DNA from: Candidatus Galloscillospira stercoripullorum
Lineage (GTDB): Bacteria; Bacillota; Clostridia; Oscillospirales; Oscillospiraceae
Reading direction: 5' to 3'
Assembly: GCA_018715695.1 (NCBI GenBank)
Contig: DVLB01000109.1
Coordinates: forward strand, 1-45,736
DNA length: 45,736 bases
Below the pieces are notes generated by a model. It was not told the DNA's origin and did no database searches. It saw nothing but the letters and a program-made list of their open reading frames with translations. A program made the translations under genes and the position numbers. Positions 16,587 through 25,392 of the stretch are shown here, one piece after another (within the stretch, counting starts at the first letter, position 1; each line of letters starts with the position of its first letter).

Positions 16587-16860
16587 GCCCCCGGCGGTCA
16601 GTGACCGCCGGGGGCTAAAATTGTCGAAAAAGGCCAACGGCCTTTCCCGACAAGAGGCTGCATGTCGGATGGGGCTCGATTTCTCGCGAAATTGTCACCC
16701 CATCCGTCATGAGAAGTGTCATTTCCCAGGCACATGTCCTTGGAAATGACAGATTTTGATTTTATTCCGTCGCGTGCGCGCGACGGAACTTAAGCGAGGC
16801 TTCCCTGTGGGGAATTTTTTGACAGGCTAGGCCCCCGGCGGTCCGTGACCGCCGGGGGCC
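16587..16860. repeat. array of six to seven hairpins framed by two near-identical hairpins
   Basis: The 311-base gap between mocA (+) and the opp operon end (-) is almost wholly inverted repeats: 16587-16615 (13-bp arms, loop AGT); 16621-16653 (TTGTCG/CGACAA with inner AAAGGCC/GGCCTTT); 16661-16711 (14-bp arms, one mismatch); 16717-16751 (10-bp arms); 16765-16788 (TTCCGTCGCG/CGCGACGGAA); 16801-16814 followed by TTTTTT; and 16830-16860, whose stem is the same sequence as the first hairpin. The first and last can act as terminators of the two converging operons. The five between are not explained by termination. No open frame of interest. Confidence 0.8.
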
Positions 16861-16884
16861 TCTTGTACTTTTTGGGCGGCTCTC

Positions 16885-17184
16885 TCACAGCCACAGCCAC
16901 AGCAGCAGGGCAATGAAAAGGCCAAAACAGATCAGGAACACCGCCCCGATGAGCAGCGCCGCCTTGAGGGCGGCAAAGACATAGAGCCGCCTATCCTTGG
17001 GACTGAGGGCGTCCCGGTCCTTCTCCCAGGGCCGCGCCTCCTGCTCCTCCTCCTCGGCAGGCGGCGGGGGGCTTAAGTCCCTGCGCTTGCCCGGCATCCG
17101 GGGCAGAAGCAGGCGGGGGCCCTCGATGCCGCTCATATCGGCCACGACCCGGCCGTCGTCGTCCTCTCGTCTGGAACGGGCCAT
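16885..17184 (-). CDS. small C-terminally anchored membrane protein after oppF
   Basis: 99 residues. The ATG at 17184 overlaps the oppF stop (TGATG), a sign of translational coupling to the opp operon. Residues 1-66 are charged and proline-rich (RDLSPPPPAEEEEQEARPWE), and about 68-99 form one hydrophobic helix ending at the C-terminus, so it would be tail-anchored or bitopic with a cytoplasmic head. No family recognised; a role as accessory of the peptide transporter is only suggested by position. Confidence 0.7.
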   Translation of the reverse strand: MARSRREDDDGRVVADMSGIEGPRLLLPRMPGKRRDLSPPPPAEEEEQEARPWEKDRDALSPKDRRLYVFAALKAALLIGAVFLICFGLFIALLLWLWL

Positions 17185-18236
17185 CACTTATCGTACAGGT
17201 GGCAGACCACGAAGTGGCCGGGCTCCACCTCACGCTGCACCGGCGCCTCCACCTTGCAGCGCTCCATGCAGTGGGCGCAGCGGGTGTGGAACTTGCAGCC
17301 CGCGGGCGGGTTGGCGGGAGAGGGGATGGAGCCCTCCAGCACGATGCGGTTCATCTTGGCCTTGGGGTCGGGGATGGGGATGGCGGAGAACAGGGCCTCG
17401 GTATAGGGATGGAGGGGGTGACGGAAGATGTCCTCGGTGGAGCCGTACTCCACCAGGCTGCCCAGGTACATGACGCCCACCGTGTCCGAGATGTGCTCCA
17501 CCACCGAGAGGTCGTGGGAGATGAACAGGTAGGTGAGCTTGTACTGATCCTGGAGGTCCTTGAGCAGGTTGATGATCTGGGCCTGGATGGACACGTCCAG
17601 GGCGGACACGGGCTCGTCACAGACCACAAACTCCGGATTGAGGGCCAGGGCCCGGGCGATGCAGATACGCTGGCGCTGACCGCCGGAGAACTCATGGGGA
17701 TAGCGGCTCTTGTGGAAGGGCTGGAGGCCGCAGTTGTCCATGACCTTGTCAATATAGTCGTTGAACTCCGCGCGGCTCACCAGGCCGTGCTCCCGCACCG
17801 CCTCGCCGATGATCTCGCCCACGGGCAGGCGGGGAGACAGGCTGGAGAAGGGGTCCTGGAAGATGATCTGCATCTTGGTGCGCAGAGCGCGCATCTCTTT
17901 GGGATTCTTGTCGTAGACCTCCTCGCCGTTGAAGAGGACCTGGCCGCCGGTCTTGTCCCCCGAAAGGCGCAGGATGGTCCGGCCGGTGGTGGTCTTGCCG
18001 CAGCCGGATTCGCCCACCAGGCCCATGGTGGAGCCCCGCTTGAGGTTGAAGGTGATGCCGTCCACAGCCTTCACATAGCCCACGGTCTTGGACACCATGC
18101 CCCCCTTGATGGGGAAGTACTTCTTGAGCTGGTTAACCATGAGGATATACTGGGGATCGTAAGTCACCGGAGTATAGTCGTTGACGATGGTCAGGTCCTT
18201 CTTCTCCTGGTCGTCAGTCTTTTTCTCTTTTCCCAT
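17184..18236 (-). CDS. oppF: oligopeptide ABC transporter, ATPase OppF
   Basis: 350 residues. Walker A in [18 protein letters not shown], signature [17 protein letters not shown], Walker [12 protein letters not shown], and the C-terminal oligo/dipeptide domain with [18 protein letters not shown], whose cysteines bind an iron-sulfur cluster in some relatives. Three bases separate it from oppD. Energises import together with OppD. Confidence 0.95.
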   Translation of the reverse strand: MGKEKKTDDQEKKDLTIVNDYTPVTYDPQYILMVNQLKKYFPIKGGMVSKTVGYVKAVDGITFNLKRGSTMGLVGESGCGKTTTGRTILRLSGDKTGGQVLFNGEEVYDKNPKEMRALRTKMQIIFQDPFSSLSPRLPVGEIIGEAVREHGLVSRAEFNDYIDKVMDNCGLQPFHKSRYPHEFSGGQRQRICIARALALNPEFVVCDEPVSALDVSIQAQIINLLKDLQDQYKLTYLFISHDLSVVEHISDTVGVMYLGSLVEYGSTEDIFRHPLHPYTEALFSAIPIPDPKAKMNRIVLEGSIPSPANPPAGCKFHTRCAHCMERCKVEAPVQREVEPGHFVVCHLYDK

Positions 18237-18239
18237 CTT

Positions 18240-19412
18240 TTACTGCTCCCCCTTTCTCTTGTCCGCATCAGACTGCTTCCCGTCGTAGTAGCGGTAGCAG
18301 GAGACGAAATGGGTGGGAGAGATCTGGATCTCACGGGGATACTCCCCGGAGCACTCCTCCAGGCACATCTCGCAGCGGTCCTTGAAGTAGCAGTAGTTGG
18401 GCATATTCACGGGGTTGGGCACCTTGCCCGGGATGGAGTAGAGCTTATCCACCTTCTGGCCCACCACAGGCTTGGAGGCCATGAGGCCGATAGTGTAGGG
18501 ATGGGCGGGATGGGAGAAGATCTCGTCGGCAGTGCCCTTCTCCACGATGCGCCCGGCGTACATGACCACCACATAGTCGGCCATCTCGGCGATAACGCCC
18601 AGGTCGTGGGTGATGAACATGATGGAGGAGTTGATCTTCTCCTTGAGGTTGCGCAAAAGGTCCAGCACCTGGGCCTGGATGGTCACGTCCAGGGCGGTGG
18701 TAGGCTCATCGGCAATGATGACCCGGGGGTTGCAGGCCAGGGCGATGGCGATACACACGCGCTGGCGCATGCCGCCCGAGAGCTCATGGGGGAACATGCG
18801 GTAGACGCCCTCGCTGTTGGCGATGCCCACCATCTTCAAAAGCTCGATGGTGCGCTCCTTGATCTCCGCCTTGCTCTTGCCCTCGCCGTCGTGGAGGGCG
18901 ATGACCTCGTCCACCTGGTCGCCGATGCGGAAGACCGGGTTCAGGGAGGTCATGGGCTCCTGGAAGATCATGGACACGATGTTGCCCCGCAGTTCCTGCA
19001 TCTTCTCGTTGGGCACCTTCGTCACGTCGTAGGCCTTGTCGCCCAGGTTGAGGCGGATGGCGCCCTCCACCACCTGGCCCTGGGGCCGCTGGAGCAGCTG
19101 CATCAGGGACAGGCTGGTGACGCTCTTGCCACAGCCAGACTCGCCCACCACGCCCACGGTCTTGCCGATGGGCACTTCAAAGCTCACGCCGTCCACCGAC
19201 TTGACCACGCCCTCGTCGGTGTAAAAGTAGGTGTGGAGGTTATCAAACTCCACGGCGTTACCCGCATCGTGCATCTCAGTCAGGTACTCGCTCTCAGGCA
19301 CCTTCTTGCGCTTGCGCTGCTTTTCAAAGGCGTTGGTGATCTTCCGGTTCTCCCGGGCGATGCGCCGGGCCTCCTTGGCGGAGAGGTAGCCTTCCGCGTT
19401 TTTCTTTGCCAT
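18240..19412 (-). CDS. oppD: oligopeptide ABC transporter, ATPase OppD
   Basis: 390 residues, slightly long because of a ~55-residue charged N-terminal extension ([20 protein letters not shown]). Walker [19 protein letters not shown], signature [17 protein letters not shown], Walker [13 protein letters not shown], and the C-terminal peptide-transporter domain with [16 protein letters not shown]. Sits between oppC and oppF at 3 to 16 bases, in the usual order. Confidence 0.95.
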   Translation of the reverse strand: MAKKNAEGYLSAKEARRIARENRKITNAFEKQRKRKKVPESEYLTEMHDAGNAVEFDNLHTYFYTDEGVVKSVDGVSFEVPIGKTVGVVGESGCGKSVTSLSLMQLLQRPQGQVVEGAIRLNLGDKAYDVTKVPNEKMQELRGNIVSMIFQEPMTSLNPVFRIGDQVDEVIALHDGEGKSKAEIKERTIELLKMVGIANSEGVYRMFPHELSGGMRQRVCIAIALACNPRVIIADEPTTALDVTIQAQVLDLLRNLKEKINSSIMFITHDLGVIAEMADYVVVMYAGRIVEKGTADEIFSHPAHPYTIGLMASKPVVGQKVDKLYSIPGKVPNPVNMPNYCYFKDRCEMCLEECSGEYPREIQISPTHFVSCYRYYDGKQSDADKRKGEQ

Positions 19413-19428
19413 ACTCTCTCCTCCTCTC

Positions 19429-21096
19429 TCAGCGCTTCATGCGGGGGTCAAAGGCGTCCCGCAGGCCGTCGCCCACGAAGTTGAAGCCCAGCACGGTGAT
19501 GAGCAGGCACACGCCGGCGGGGATCCAGATCCACAGGTAGTTGGTCATGACGTAGGCGTTGTTGACGTCGTTGATGATATTGCCCCAGGAAGCGAAGGGG
19601 AACTTCACGCCCAGGCCCAGGAAGCTCAGGGTGGCCTCGGTGATGATGGTGGAGCCCAGGGACATGGTGCAGATGACGATGAGCTGGGGGATGACGTTGG
19701 GGATCAGGTGCCGGAAGATCCGGCGGGAGACACTGATGCCGCAGGCCTCGGTTGCAGTCATGAACTCCTGCTCACGCAGGGAGAGGATCTGGCCGCGGAC
19801 CATGCGGGCGATGGAGGGCCAGCCCAGGAAGCCCAGCACCAGCATCAGGTAGAAAATACGCATCATGGGGTCCACCTGCATGGCGTCCATGGCGGCGCCC
19901 AAAATAATGATGAGCGGCATAGAGGGGATGCAGTAGAACACGTCCACCACACGCATGATGAAGTTGTCCACCCACTTGCCGAAGTAGCCCGAGATGCCGC
20001 CCAGAATCACGCCGATGAAGCCGGAGATGATGACCACGATGAAGCCGATCACCAGGGACACCCGGCCGCCGTACATCAGGCGGGTGAGCATGTCCATGCC
20101 GTTTTTGTCGGTGCCCAGGGGATGCTCGGCGCTGGGCAGGGCGTAGTCGTCGGCCACATAGGTGAGCTTCTCCTGCTTGACCGACCAGGACTGGGTGGCG
20201 GGGTCATACTGAATGGTGTAGGTGTACTCCACACCGTCGGTGTCGGTGTAGAGGAACTCAGGGTCGTCAGTCTCAATGGCCAGCTCCAGTTCCTCCTTGA
20301 AGTGCCGGGTGATGACCACGCCGTTCTCCACGGGACGGACCACGAAGCGGCTGATATAGCCGGCGAGCTCAGAGCCGTTGTAGATGTCCTGGTCGTCCAG
20401 GCGGTAGGTCACACCGTCGGCGGAGAACTCGCTTTCGCCGTTGGCATAGGCCTTGAGGGCGCCGTACTGGAAGTTAAAGGTGAGGGAGCTGTCGCTCACG
20501 CCGTCGGGGGCGTTGACGATGTCCTTATAAGCCATGGCCACCAGGGTGTTCCCGGCGTAGATGGTGTAGAAGTCGGAGCCCTCCTCCGCCAGGGTGTACT
20601 CCACGTCCCGGTAGGTGAAGGTGTCCTTGCCCTGGTTCATGGCCAGCACCACCTGGGCCTGGGCGGCGGAGCCGAACTCCTGCCCGTCGGCCGCGGCGTA
20701 GCGGAAGGTGTCGTTGCGCACCACGCCCACATACTGCTTCTGCTGGCCCTCGTAGATATAGAAGATCTCGTCCTGGCCATAGGGGCTGATCCAGCCGCCT
20801 ACAAAGGAAAACAGGAACATGGCGATCAGCATCACCAACCCCACCACCGCCAGGCGGTTGCGGAAAAACCGCTTGGCCACCAGGGCGCCGGGGGAGAGGG
20901 ATTTCACACGGCGGTCATCGTTGAGGGAGAACTGCTCCTCCTCGTGCTTCTTCCCGCCGCCGGCATTGGTCTTTCCCTGCTCCAGCAGACGGTCCACGTG
21001 GCGCTTATTGGCCGAGGCCGGCACGTCCTGGGGCCGGAGGGGGTTGTTCATGTCCAGAGGGGTAGTGCCCCGGAGCTTGTCCATATCGTCTCTCAT
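19429..21096 (-). CDS. oppC: oligopeptide ABC transporter permease OppC with large extracellular insert
   Basis: 555 residues against about 300 usual for OppC. The N-terminus (1-75) is charged and cytoplasmic, the first helix covers about 82-100, and the permease core resumes near 325 with LGTDKNGMDMLTRLMYGGR, ending in the EAA-type region and DAFDPRMKR. Between them about 220 residues are inserted (105-325), rich in Tyr, Asp, Thr and Gly (for example TDTDGVEYTYTIQYDPATQ), soluble, predicted outside. AAGGAGG precedes the ATG. The insert is in frame and of the same codon style as its neighbours, so it is not an assembly fault. Confidence 0.92.
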   Translation of the reverse strand: MRDDMDKLRGTTPLDMNNPLRPQDVPASANKRHVDRLLEQGKTNAGGGKKHEEEQFSLNDDRRVKSLSPGALVAKRFFRNRLAVVGLVMLIAMFLFSFVGGWISPYGQDEIFYIYEGQQKQYVGVVRNDTFRYAAADGQEFGSAAQAQVVLAMNQGKDTFTYRDVEYTLAEEGSDFYTIYAGNTLVAMAYKDIVNAPDGVSDSSLTFNFQYGALKAYANGESEFSADGVTYRLDDQDIYNGSELAGYISRFVVRPVENGVVITRHFKEELELAIETDDPEFLYTDTDGVEYTYTIQYDPATQSWSVKQEKLTYVADDYALPSAEHPLGTDKNGMDMLTRLMYGGRVSLVIGFIVVIISGFIGVILGGISGYFGKWVDNFIMRVVDVFYCIPSMPLIIILGAAMDAMQVDPMMRIFYLMLVLGFLGWPSIARMVRGQILSLREQEFMTATEACGISVSRRIFRHLIPNVIPQLIVICTMSLGSTIITEATLSFLGLGVKFPFASWGNIINDVNNAYVMTNYLWIWIPAGVCLLITVLGFNFVGDGLRDAFDPRMKR

Positions 21097-21112
21097 CAGT
21101 AGGCCCTCCTTC

Positions 21113-22099
21113 TTACGCGATACGCACGCGGGGGTCCACCACCGCGTACAGAATGTCCGAGATCAGGTTGCCCAGCAGGGTCAGCACCGCCAGGAAGGTC
21201 ATGTAGAACATGGAGAAGGGAATGTCTCCCGCCGTCATGGCCGTGTAGGAGGTGAACCCGATCCCGGGGATGGAGAAGAGGGTCTCGGTGATGAGAGCGC
21301 CGGAGAACAGCCCCGGCAGGGAGCCGCCCACGATGGTCACCAGGGGGATGAGGGTGTTGCGGAAGGCATGGTGATAGATGACCTTCCGCTCCGAGAGGCC
21401 CTTGGCCCGGGCGGTGCGGATATAGTCGGAGTTGAGGACCTCCAGCATATTGGTGCGGGTGTAGCGCATGAGGGAGCCCACCGATACAATGACCAACGTG
21501 GCGATGGGCAGCACCAGGTGGTTGGCCTTGTCCAAAAACTGTCCCCAGGCGTCCAGCTGCGGGTAGTCCCGGCTTACCAGACCGCTGAGCTCAAACCACT
21601 TCAGGTTCACCGCGAAGGCCAGCTTGAGCAGCGTGGCGAAGAAGAAGGTGGGCAGGGAGATGCCCAGCAGGGCACCGGCGGTGATGGCGTAGTCCGCCTT
21701 GGAATACTGCTTGGTGGCGGCAATGACGCCCAGAGGGATGGCGATGATGAGCTCCAGGATAAAAGCGATGCCCCCCATGATGAAGGACAGCCAGATGACC
21801 TCGTTGAACTTCTGGAGCACGGGCATGGAGTACTTCCAGCTGTCGCCGAAGTTGCCCACGATGGCCCCCTTGAGCCAGGTGAGATACCCGGGGATCAGCT
21901 CCATATCCAGGCCGTAGGCCGCGTTGAGCTGATCGAGCCACTCATTATAGGGCTTGGAACCCGGGGCCTGAGCCAGCTGCATGGCCATGCTCTCCACGAA
22001 AGAGGTGGGCAGGGCCCGCATCAGGGCGTAGATGATGAAGGTCACACAGAACAAAATGAGGATGGACAATAAAATCCGCTTGACAATAAACTTTCGCAT
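21113..22099 (-). CDS. oppB: oligopeptide ABC transporter permease OppB
   Basis: 328 residues, six helices. Starts MRKFIVKRILLSILILFCV, typical of OppB/DppB; later TRTNMLEVLNSDYIRTARAK and GLSERKVIYHHAFRN form the EAA loop that contacts the ATPases. GGGAGGAG stands 6 bases before the ATG. Separated from oppA by 201 bases of hairpins. Confidence 0.95.
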   Translation of the reverse strand: MRKFIVKRILLSILILFCVTFIIYALMRALPTSFVESMAMQLAQAPGSKPYNEWLDQLNAAYGLDMELIPGYLTWLKGAIVGNFGDSWKYSMPVLQKFNEVIWLSFIMGGIAFILELIIAIPLGVIAATKQYSKADYAITAGALLGISLPTFFFATLLKLAFAVNLKWFELSGLVSRDYPQLDAWGQFLDKANHLVLPIATLVIVSVGSLMRYTRTNMLEVLNSDYIRTARAKGLSERKVIYHHAFRNTLIPLVTIVGGSLPGLFSGALITETLFSIPGIGFTSYTAMTAGDIPFSMFYMTFLAVLTLLGNLISDILYAVVDPRVRIA

Positions 22100-22169
22100 A
22101 GGGCTCCTCCCGTCTTTCTATCCGCGCTTGGCGCTCTTGCGGCGCGCTCTGGCACCGTGGCTCTCGCAA

Positions 22170-22262
22170 CTGCACATCAAGCGGTTGCCCGCCGGAGCAA
22201 GCAGCTCCTTGATATGCAGTAGCGATACCCCGCGGCCCGGGAAAGGGCCGCGGGGTGATCGC
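22170..22262 (-). repeat. hairpin pair between oppA and oppB
   Basis: First: CTGCACATCAAG (22170-22181) with CTTGATATGCAG (22208-22219), one mismatch. Second: GCGAT plus CCCCGCGGCCC (22222-22238) with GGGCCGCGGGG and ATCGC (22245-22262). No T-run follows on the minus strand, so this is not a plain terminator. In binding-protein operons such structures often shield the upstream message and raise the ratio of binding protein to permease (known in other systems, inferred here). Confidence 0.75.
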
Positions 22263-22300
22263 CACCGGATCATGCTTGGTTTTCCCCGAGAGGGCGGTTT

Positions 22301-24622
22301 TTAGCCGTTGACCTCCAGGTTGATGATGTCGCTCATCCAGGTCCAGTAGGGGGTCATATCGGGAGTCAGGGAGTCGATGTTGACCCGCTGGGTGGAGAAG
22401 ATGTAGCACTCGCTGCGCTGATAGACGGGCACCTCAACGCCGTAGTCCATGATGATCTCCATGGCAGCCTTGTAGGTGGCCTTGCGGAAGCTCTGGTCAG
22501 CGCTCTGACGGCCCTGCATGATCAGCTCGTCCAGCTCGGCGTCGCTGATGGCGTAGTAGTTGGTAGCACCATCGGTGTGGTAGAGCTGGAACATGTCGGG
22601 GTCGGGAGTGGCGCCCCAGGCGGCGGCCCACATGTCGGCCTCGCCGGACTGATAGGTAGCATACAGATCAGCGGCCTGGACAATATCGTTGACCTGCAGG
22701 TTGATGCCGATGGTCTTCAGAGCGGCGGAGGTGTTGGTGAGCATCATGAAGGAGGGGTGGTTGCCGGCGCCGTTGCCGCCCACGTTGACCTGGTAGTCAA
22801 GACGGGCGCCCTCGGGAGCGGCGGTCACCTTGCCGTTGGCCACGGTGTAGCCGGCGGCCTCAAAGAAGCCCAGAGCGGCCTCCAGAGCGGCGGCATAGCG
22901 CTCCTCGGCGGTCATGCCGTCGGTGTAGATGGGATTACCGTCCACATCCACGGAGTAGGCCACCTGGTAGCCGTCGTCAGTGACCTGAGGAGCGGCCCAG
23001 GAGGTGGAGGAGATGGGGTAGTTGATGACGGAGGCGGTGTCGCCGTAGTAGGAGTTGACGGACTCGTCACGGTAGACGGCCAGCACGGTGGCGAAGGCCT
23101 TGCGCAGGTTCTTGGAAGCCTCGGAGTAGGGATCGTCGCCCACCATCACGTTCTTGGCGTTGATGCCCACATAGGCGTAGCCCAGGAAGTCGTAGAGGCG
23201 GGTGGTCACCACGTCGCCGTCCAGGATCTCCTCGCCCTCGGTAGCGCCGTTGTACTCGGAGATCTGCTTGCGCACGGAATCCTCGAAGGAAGGATCGCCG
23301 ATGTCGATGTTGCCGGACTCGATGCCCACGACCTTATCGGACTCCAGGGTCTCCAGGAACTGGAGCTGGTCGATCTTGGGACGGCCCTCCCAGTAGGAGT
23401 CGTTGGCGTTGAGGTAGACGCGGCCGTTGGAGAACTCCTGGAACACGAAGGGGCCGGCGCCCAGAGGCTGGGTGGTCTTGGACTTCACGCCGGACAGGTC
23501 GCCCTTCACAAAGCCGAAGGAGTTGTTCTCGTAGTCATAGAGGCTCTCGTCGCCGTAGTAGTGCATGGGGGCGATGGGGATGTTCAGGCCGCTGTAGATG
23601 AAGTTGGCGGAGACCTGGGTCAGGGTGATGCGCATGGAGTAGTCGCCGGTCTTCACGATGCCGGAGATGTTGGGGGCGGACTCACCGGTCTGCACGCCGG
23701 CCACATAGGGAGCGGAGTCCACACCGGCGGCCTCCAGCTCAGCCACGATCAGGTCGGTGATGCTGGTGCCGGCGGTCTCGAGGTTGATGCCCTCGTTGGA
23801 CAGGTCGTAGCCGTAGTTGTCCACGATGGCCTGCCAGAAGTCCTCCAGGGTGGCGTCCTCAGCCAGGGAATAGCCCCAGTTGGGAGCCACGGCGGAGATG
23901 GGGTCCTCGGCGGTGTTGGCACCGGCGGCCACGCAGTAATCCACGATCTCCTGCACGAACTTGAGACCGGCGGCGTCGAAGGCGGCCCAGAAGGCGTCAT
24001 ACTGCTCCTGGGTGTAGAACTCGCTGCCGTTGTAGCCGTCGCGGCCGTCGCCAGCGATGACGTTGATGAGGGTGGCCATGCCGGAGCGGTACTCCTCCAT
24101 GCCCTTGATGGGCTGGGAGTAGATGGTGGTGGAGCCGTCATAGGTGGGATCGGCGTAAACATAGAAGGAGAAGATGGCGTCGTCGATGGTGACAGGCACA
24201 CCGTCGGCGAACACCATGTCGTCCCGGATGGTCACGTCATAGGTGACGGTACCGTCGGCATTCTCAGTCACCACGATGTTGGAGGGGGACTGATAGAAAT
24301 ACTCGGTGCCGTTGTAGGTGCGCTTCTCGCCCTCGATGCCGTTGAAGAGAGGATCGGCCACGCGGTCCAGGCCCACCAGGGAGATCTGGGTCATGGACAC
24401 GATGTTGTTGTCCTCGGCGCTGGCGGCGAAGAAGGGGGAGAACTTGCCCTCAAAGTGGTTGCTGGCCGCAACCAGGACCTTGGGCTCGTTGGTGCTGGGG
24501 TCGTTGGTGGTGCTGGGGTCGGTGTTGCTGGGATCGTCAGCCGAAGGGGCGCAGGCAGACAGCACACCGACACACATGACCACCGCCAGCAGCAGAGCGA
24601 GCAGCTTCTTCATGTGCTTCAT
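22301..24622 (-). CDS. oppA: oligopeptide-binding lipoprotein (SBP family 5)
   Basis: 773 residues, longer than the usual ~540-600. Lipoprotein signal [20 protein letters not shown] ends in LSAC with Cys24 as the lipid anchor, then a Thr/Ser/Asp/Pro linker ([18 protein letters not shown]). The mature part carries family 5 features such as [20 protein letters not shown] and [13 protein letters not shown]. Extra length lies in the first half (about residues 180-300). Captures peptides outside the cell and feeds OppBCDF. AGGAGG 9 bases before the ATG; first gene of the operon, with its own TTGACA/TAAAAT promoter and a hairpin-bearing leader. Confidence 0.95.
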   Translation of the reverse strand: MKHMKKLLALLLAVVMCVGVLSACAPSADDPSNTDPSTTNDPSTNEPKVLVAASNHFEGKFSPFFAASAEDNNIVSMTQISLVGLDRVADPLFNGIEGEKRTYNGTEYFYQSPSNIVVTENADGTVTYDVTIRDDMVFADGVPVTIDDAIFSFYVYADPTYDGSTTIYSQPIKGMEEYRSGMATLINVIAGDGRDGYNGSEFYTQEQYDAFWAAFDAAGLKFVQEIVDYCVAAGANTAEDPISAVAPNWGYSLAEDATLEDFWQAIVDNYGYDLSNEGINLETAGTSITDLIVAELEAAGVDSAPYVAGVQTGESAPNISGIVKTGDYSMRITLTQVSANFIYSGLNIPIAPMHYYGDESLYDYENNSFGFVKGDLSGVKSKTTQPLGAGPFVFQEFSNGRVYLNANDSYWEGRPKIDQLQFLETLESDKVVGIESGNIDIGDPSFEDSVRKQISEYNGATEGEEILDGDVVTTRLYDFLGYAYVGINAKNVMVGDDPYSEASKNLRKAFATVLAVYRDESVNSYYGDTASVINYPISSTSWAAPQVTDDGYQVAYSVDVDGNPIYTDGMTAEERYAAALEAALGFFEAAGYTVANGKVTAAPEGARLDYQVNVGGNGAGNHPSFMMLTNTSAALKTIGINLQVNDIVQAADLYATYQSGEADMWAAAWGATPDPDMFQLYHTDGATNYYAISDAELDELIMQGRQSADQSFRKATYKAAMEIIMDYGVEVPVYQRSECYIFSTQRVNIDSLTPDMTPYWTWMSDIINLEVNG

Positions 24623-24683
24623 TTCTTGGTTCCTCCTTATATATGTTTGAACAAAACGGGTCTTTCCCGCAGTTCACCGATCA

Positions 24684-24731
24684 TTTGGCCTGCCAAAGCA
24701 GGCCAAAAGGAGGGGGGACATGTCCCCCCTC
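24684..24731 (-). repeat. two palindromes in the oppA leader
   Basis: TTTGGCCTGC (24684-24693) with GCAGGCCAAA (24698-24707), loop CAAA; and a 22-bp perfect palindrome 24710-24731 centred on GGGACATGTCCC. Both lie in the ~160-base 5' leader of the opp message, between promoter and ribosome site; neither is followed by a T-run on the minus strand. Confidence 0.75.
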
Positions 24732-24792
24732 TGGAAAATGTCCGCAGTAAGCGTTCACTTGTCCATGGACACACTGGCCTATGGTACCAGGT

Positions 24793-24821
24793 ATTTTATC
24801 TCTTTTTCTCTGCCGTGTCAA
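24793..24821 (-). promoter_or_regulatory. promoter of the opp operon
   Basis: Minus strand: TTGACA (complement of 24816-24821), 17 bases, TAAAAT (complement of 24793-24798). Confidence 0.88.
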
Positions 24822-24849
24822 ATTGAAATTTCTGTTTTTCTCCACAAAA

Positions 24850-25392
24850 TTACAATTCCGGCCGTTCCTCCGACCAGCGCAGCCCCGAGATGGCCTTCCG
24901 CAGCCCCAGGGCAGAGAGGACCAGCACCGCCTGGGCCACCACCAGGGCCACGGTGCCCGGCAGCTTCTCCCCCGGGCCGTTGAGGAAGAGATACACACAC
25001 TCACCCGCCAGGGTGAGCACGGCCAGACCGGCCGAAATAGCGGCGCGCAGGGGCAGGACGGCCACGGTGGCCTCAAAGATATAGTCTCGCAGGGGGTCAC
25101 CCCCAACGGAGAGCCGGCACATGGCCCACACCACTGACACCGCCGCCATCAGCTCGGCGGCCCAGGGCAGGATGACGTAAAAATGATTGTCCATTCCCGC
25201 CGCCCGCACCAGGCCCGGTACCAGGGCCCCGACGGCCAGGGCCGCCGTCAGGCCCCAGAGAAGGGCCATGCTCCTCTTCCGGTCCGCCCCCTCATAGTAA
25301 TGCAGCGCGCCGGTATAGACGTACTTGCCGTCCAACTGGGGCTGAAAGTCGCTGAGATAGGCCCTCCGCCCCCGGCGTTTTTTCTCCGCCAT
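24850..25392 (-). CDS. four-helix membrane protein coupled to pepF
   Basis: 180 residues. Hydrophobic stretches at about 42-64, 70-92, 108-137 and 145-165; basic N-terminus (MAEKKRRGRRAYLSDFQPQL) and a C-terminal cytoplasmic end. The ATG touches the pepF stop codon (TAAATG), so the two are translationally coupled. No family recognised. It lies between a cytoplasmic peptidase and the promoter of a peptide transporter, so a link to peptide use is possible but unproven. Confidence 0.8.
   Translation of the reverse strand: MAEKKRRGRRAYLSDFQPQLDGKYVYTGALHYYEGADRKRSMALLWGLTAALAVGALVPGLVRAAGMDNHFYVILPWAAELMAAVSVVWAMCRLSVGGDPLRDYIFEATVAVLPLRAAISAGLAVLTLAGECVYLFLNGPGEKLPGTVALVVAQAVLVLSALGLRKAISGLRWSEERPEL

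Noticed and set aside
17199-19484. 761-codon open frame opposite oppF-oppD
   Set aside because: His/Leu/Gly-rich antisense shadow; both Opp ATPases carry complete motifs on the other strand.
22577-24826. 749-codon open frame opposite oppA
   Set aside because: Gly/Val/His-rich antisense shadow of a lipoprotein gene with a clear signal peptide.
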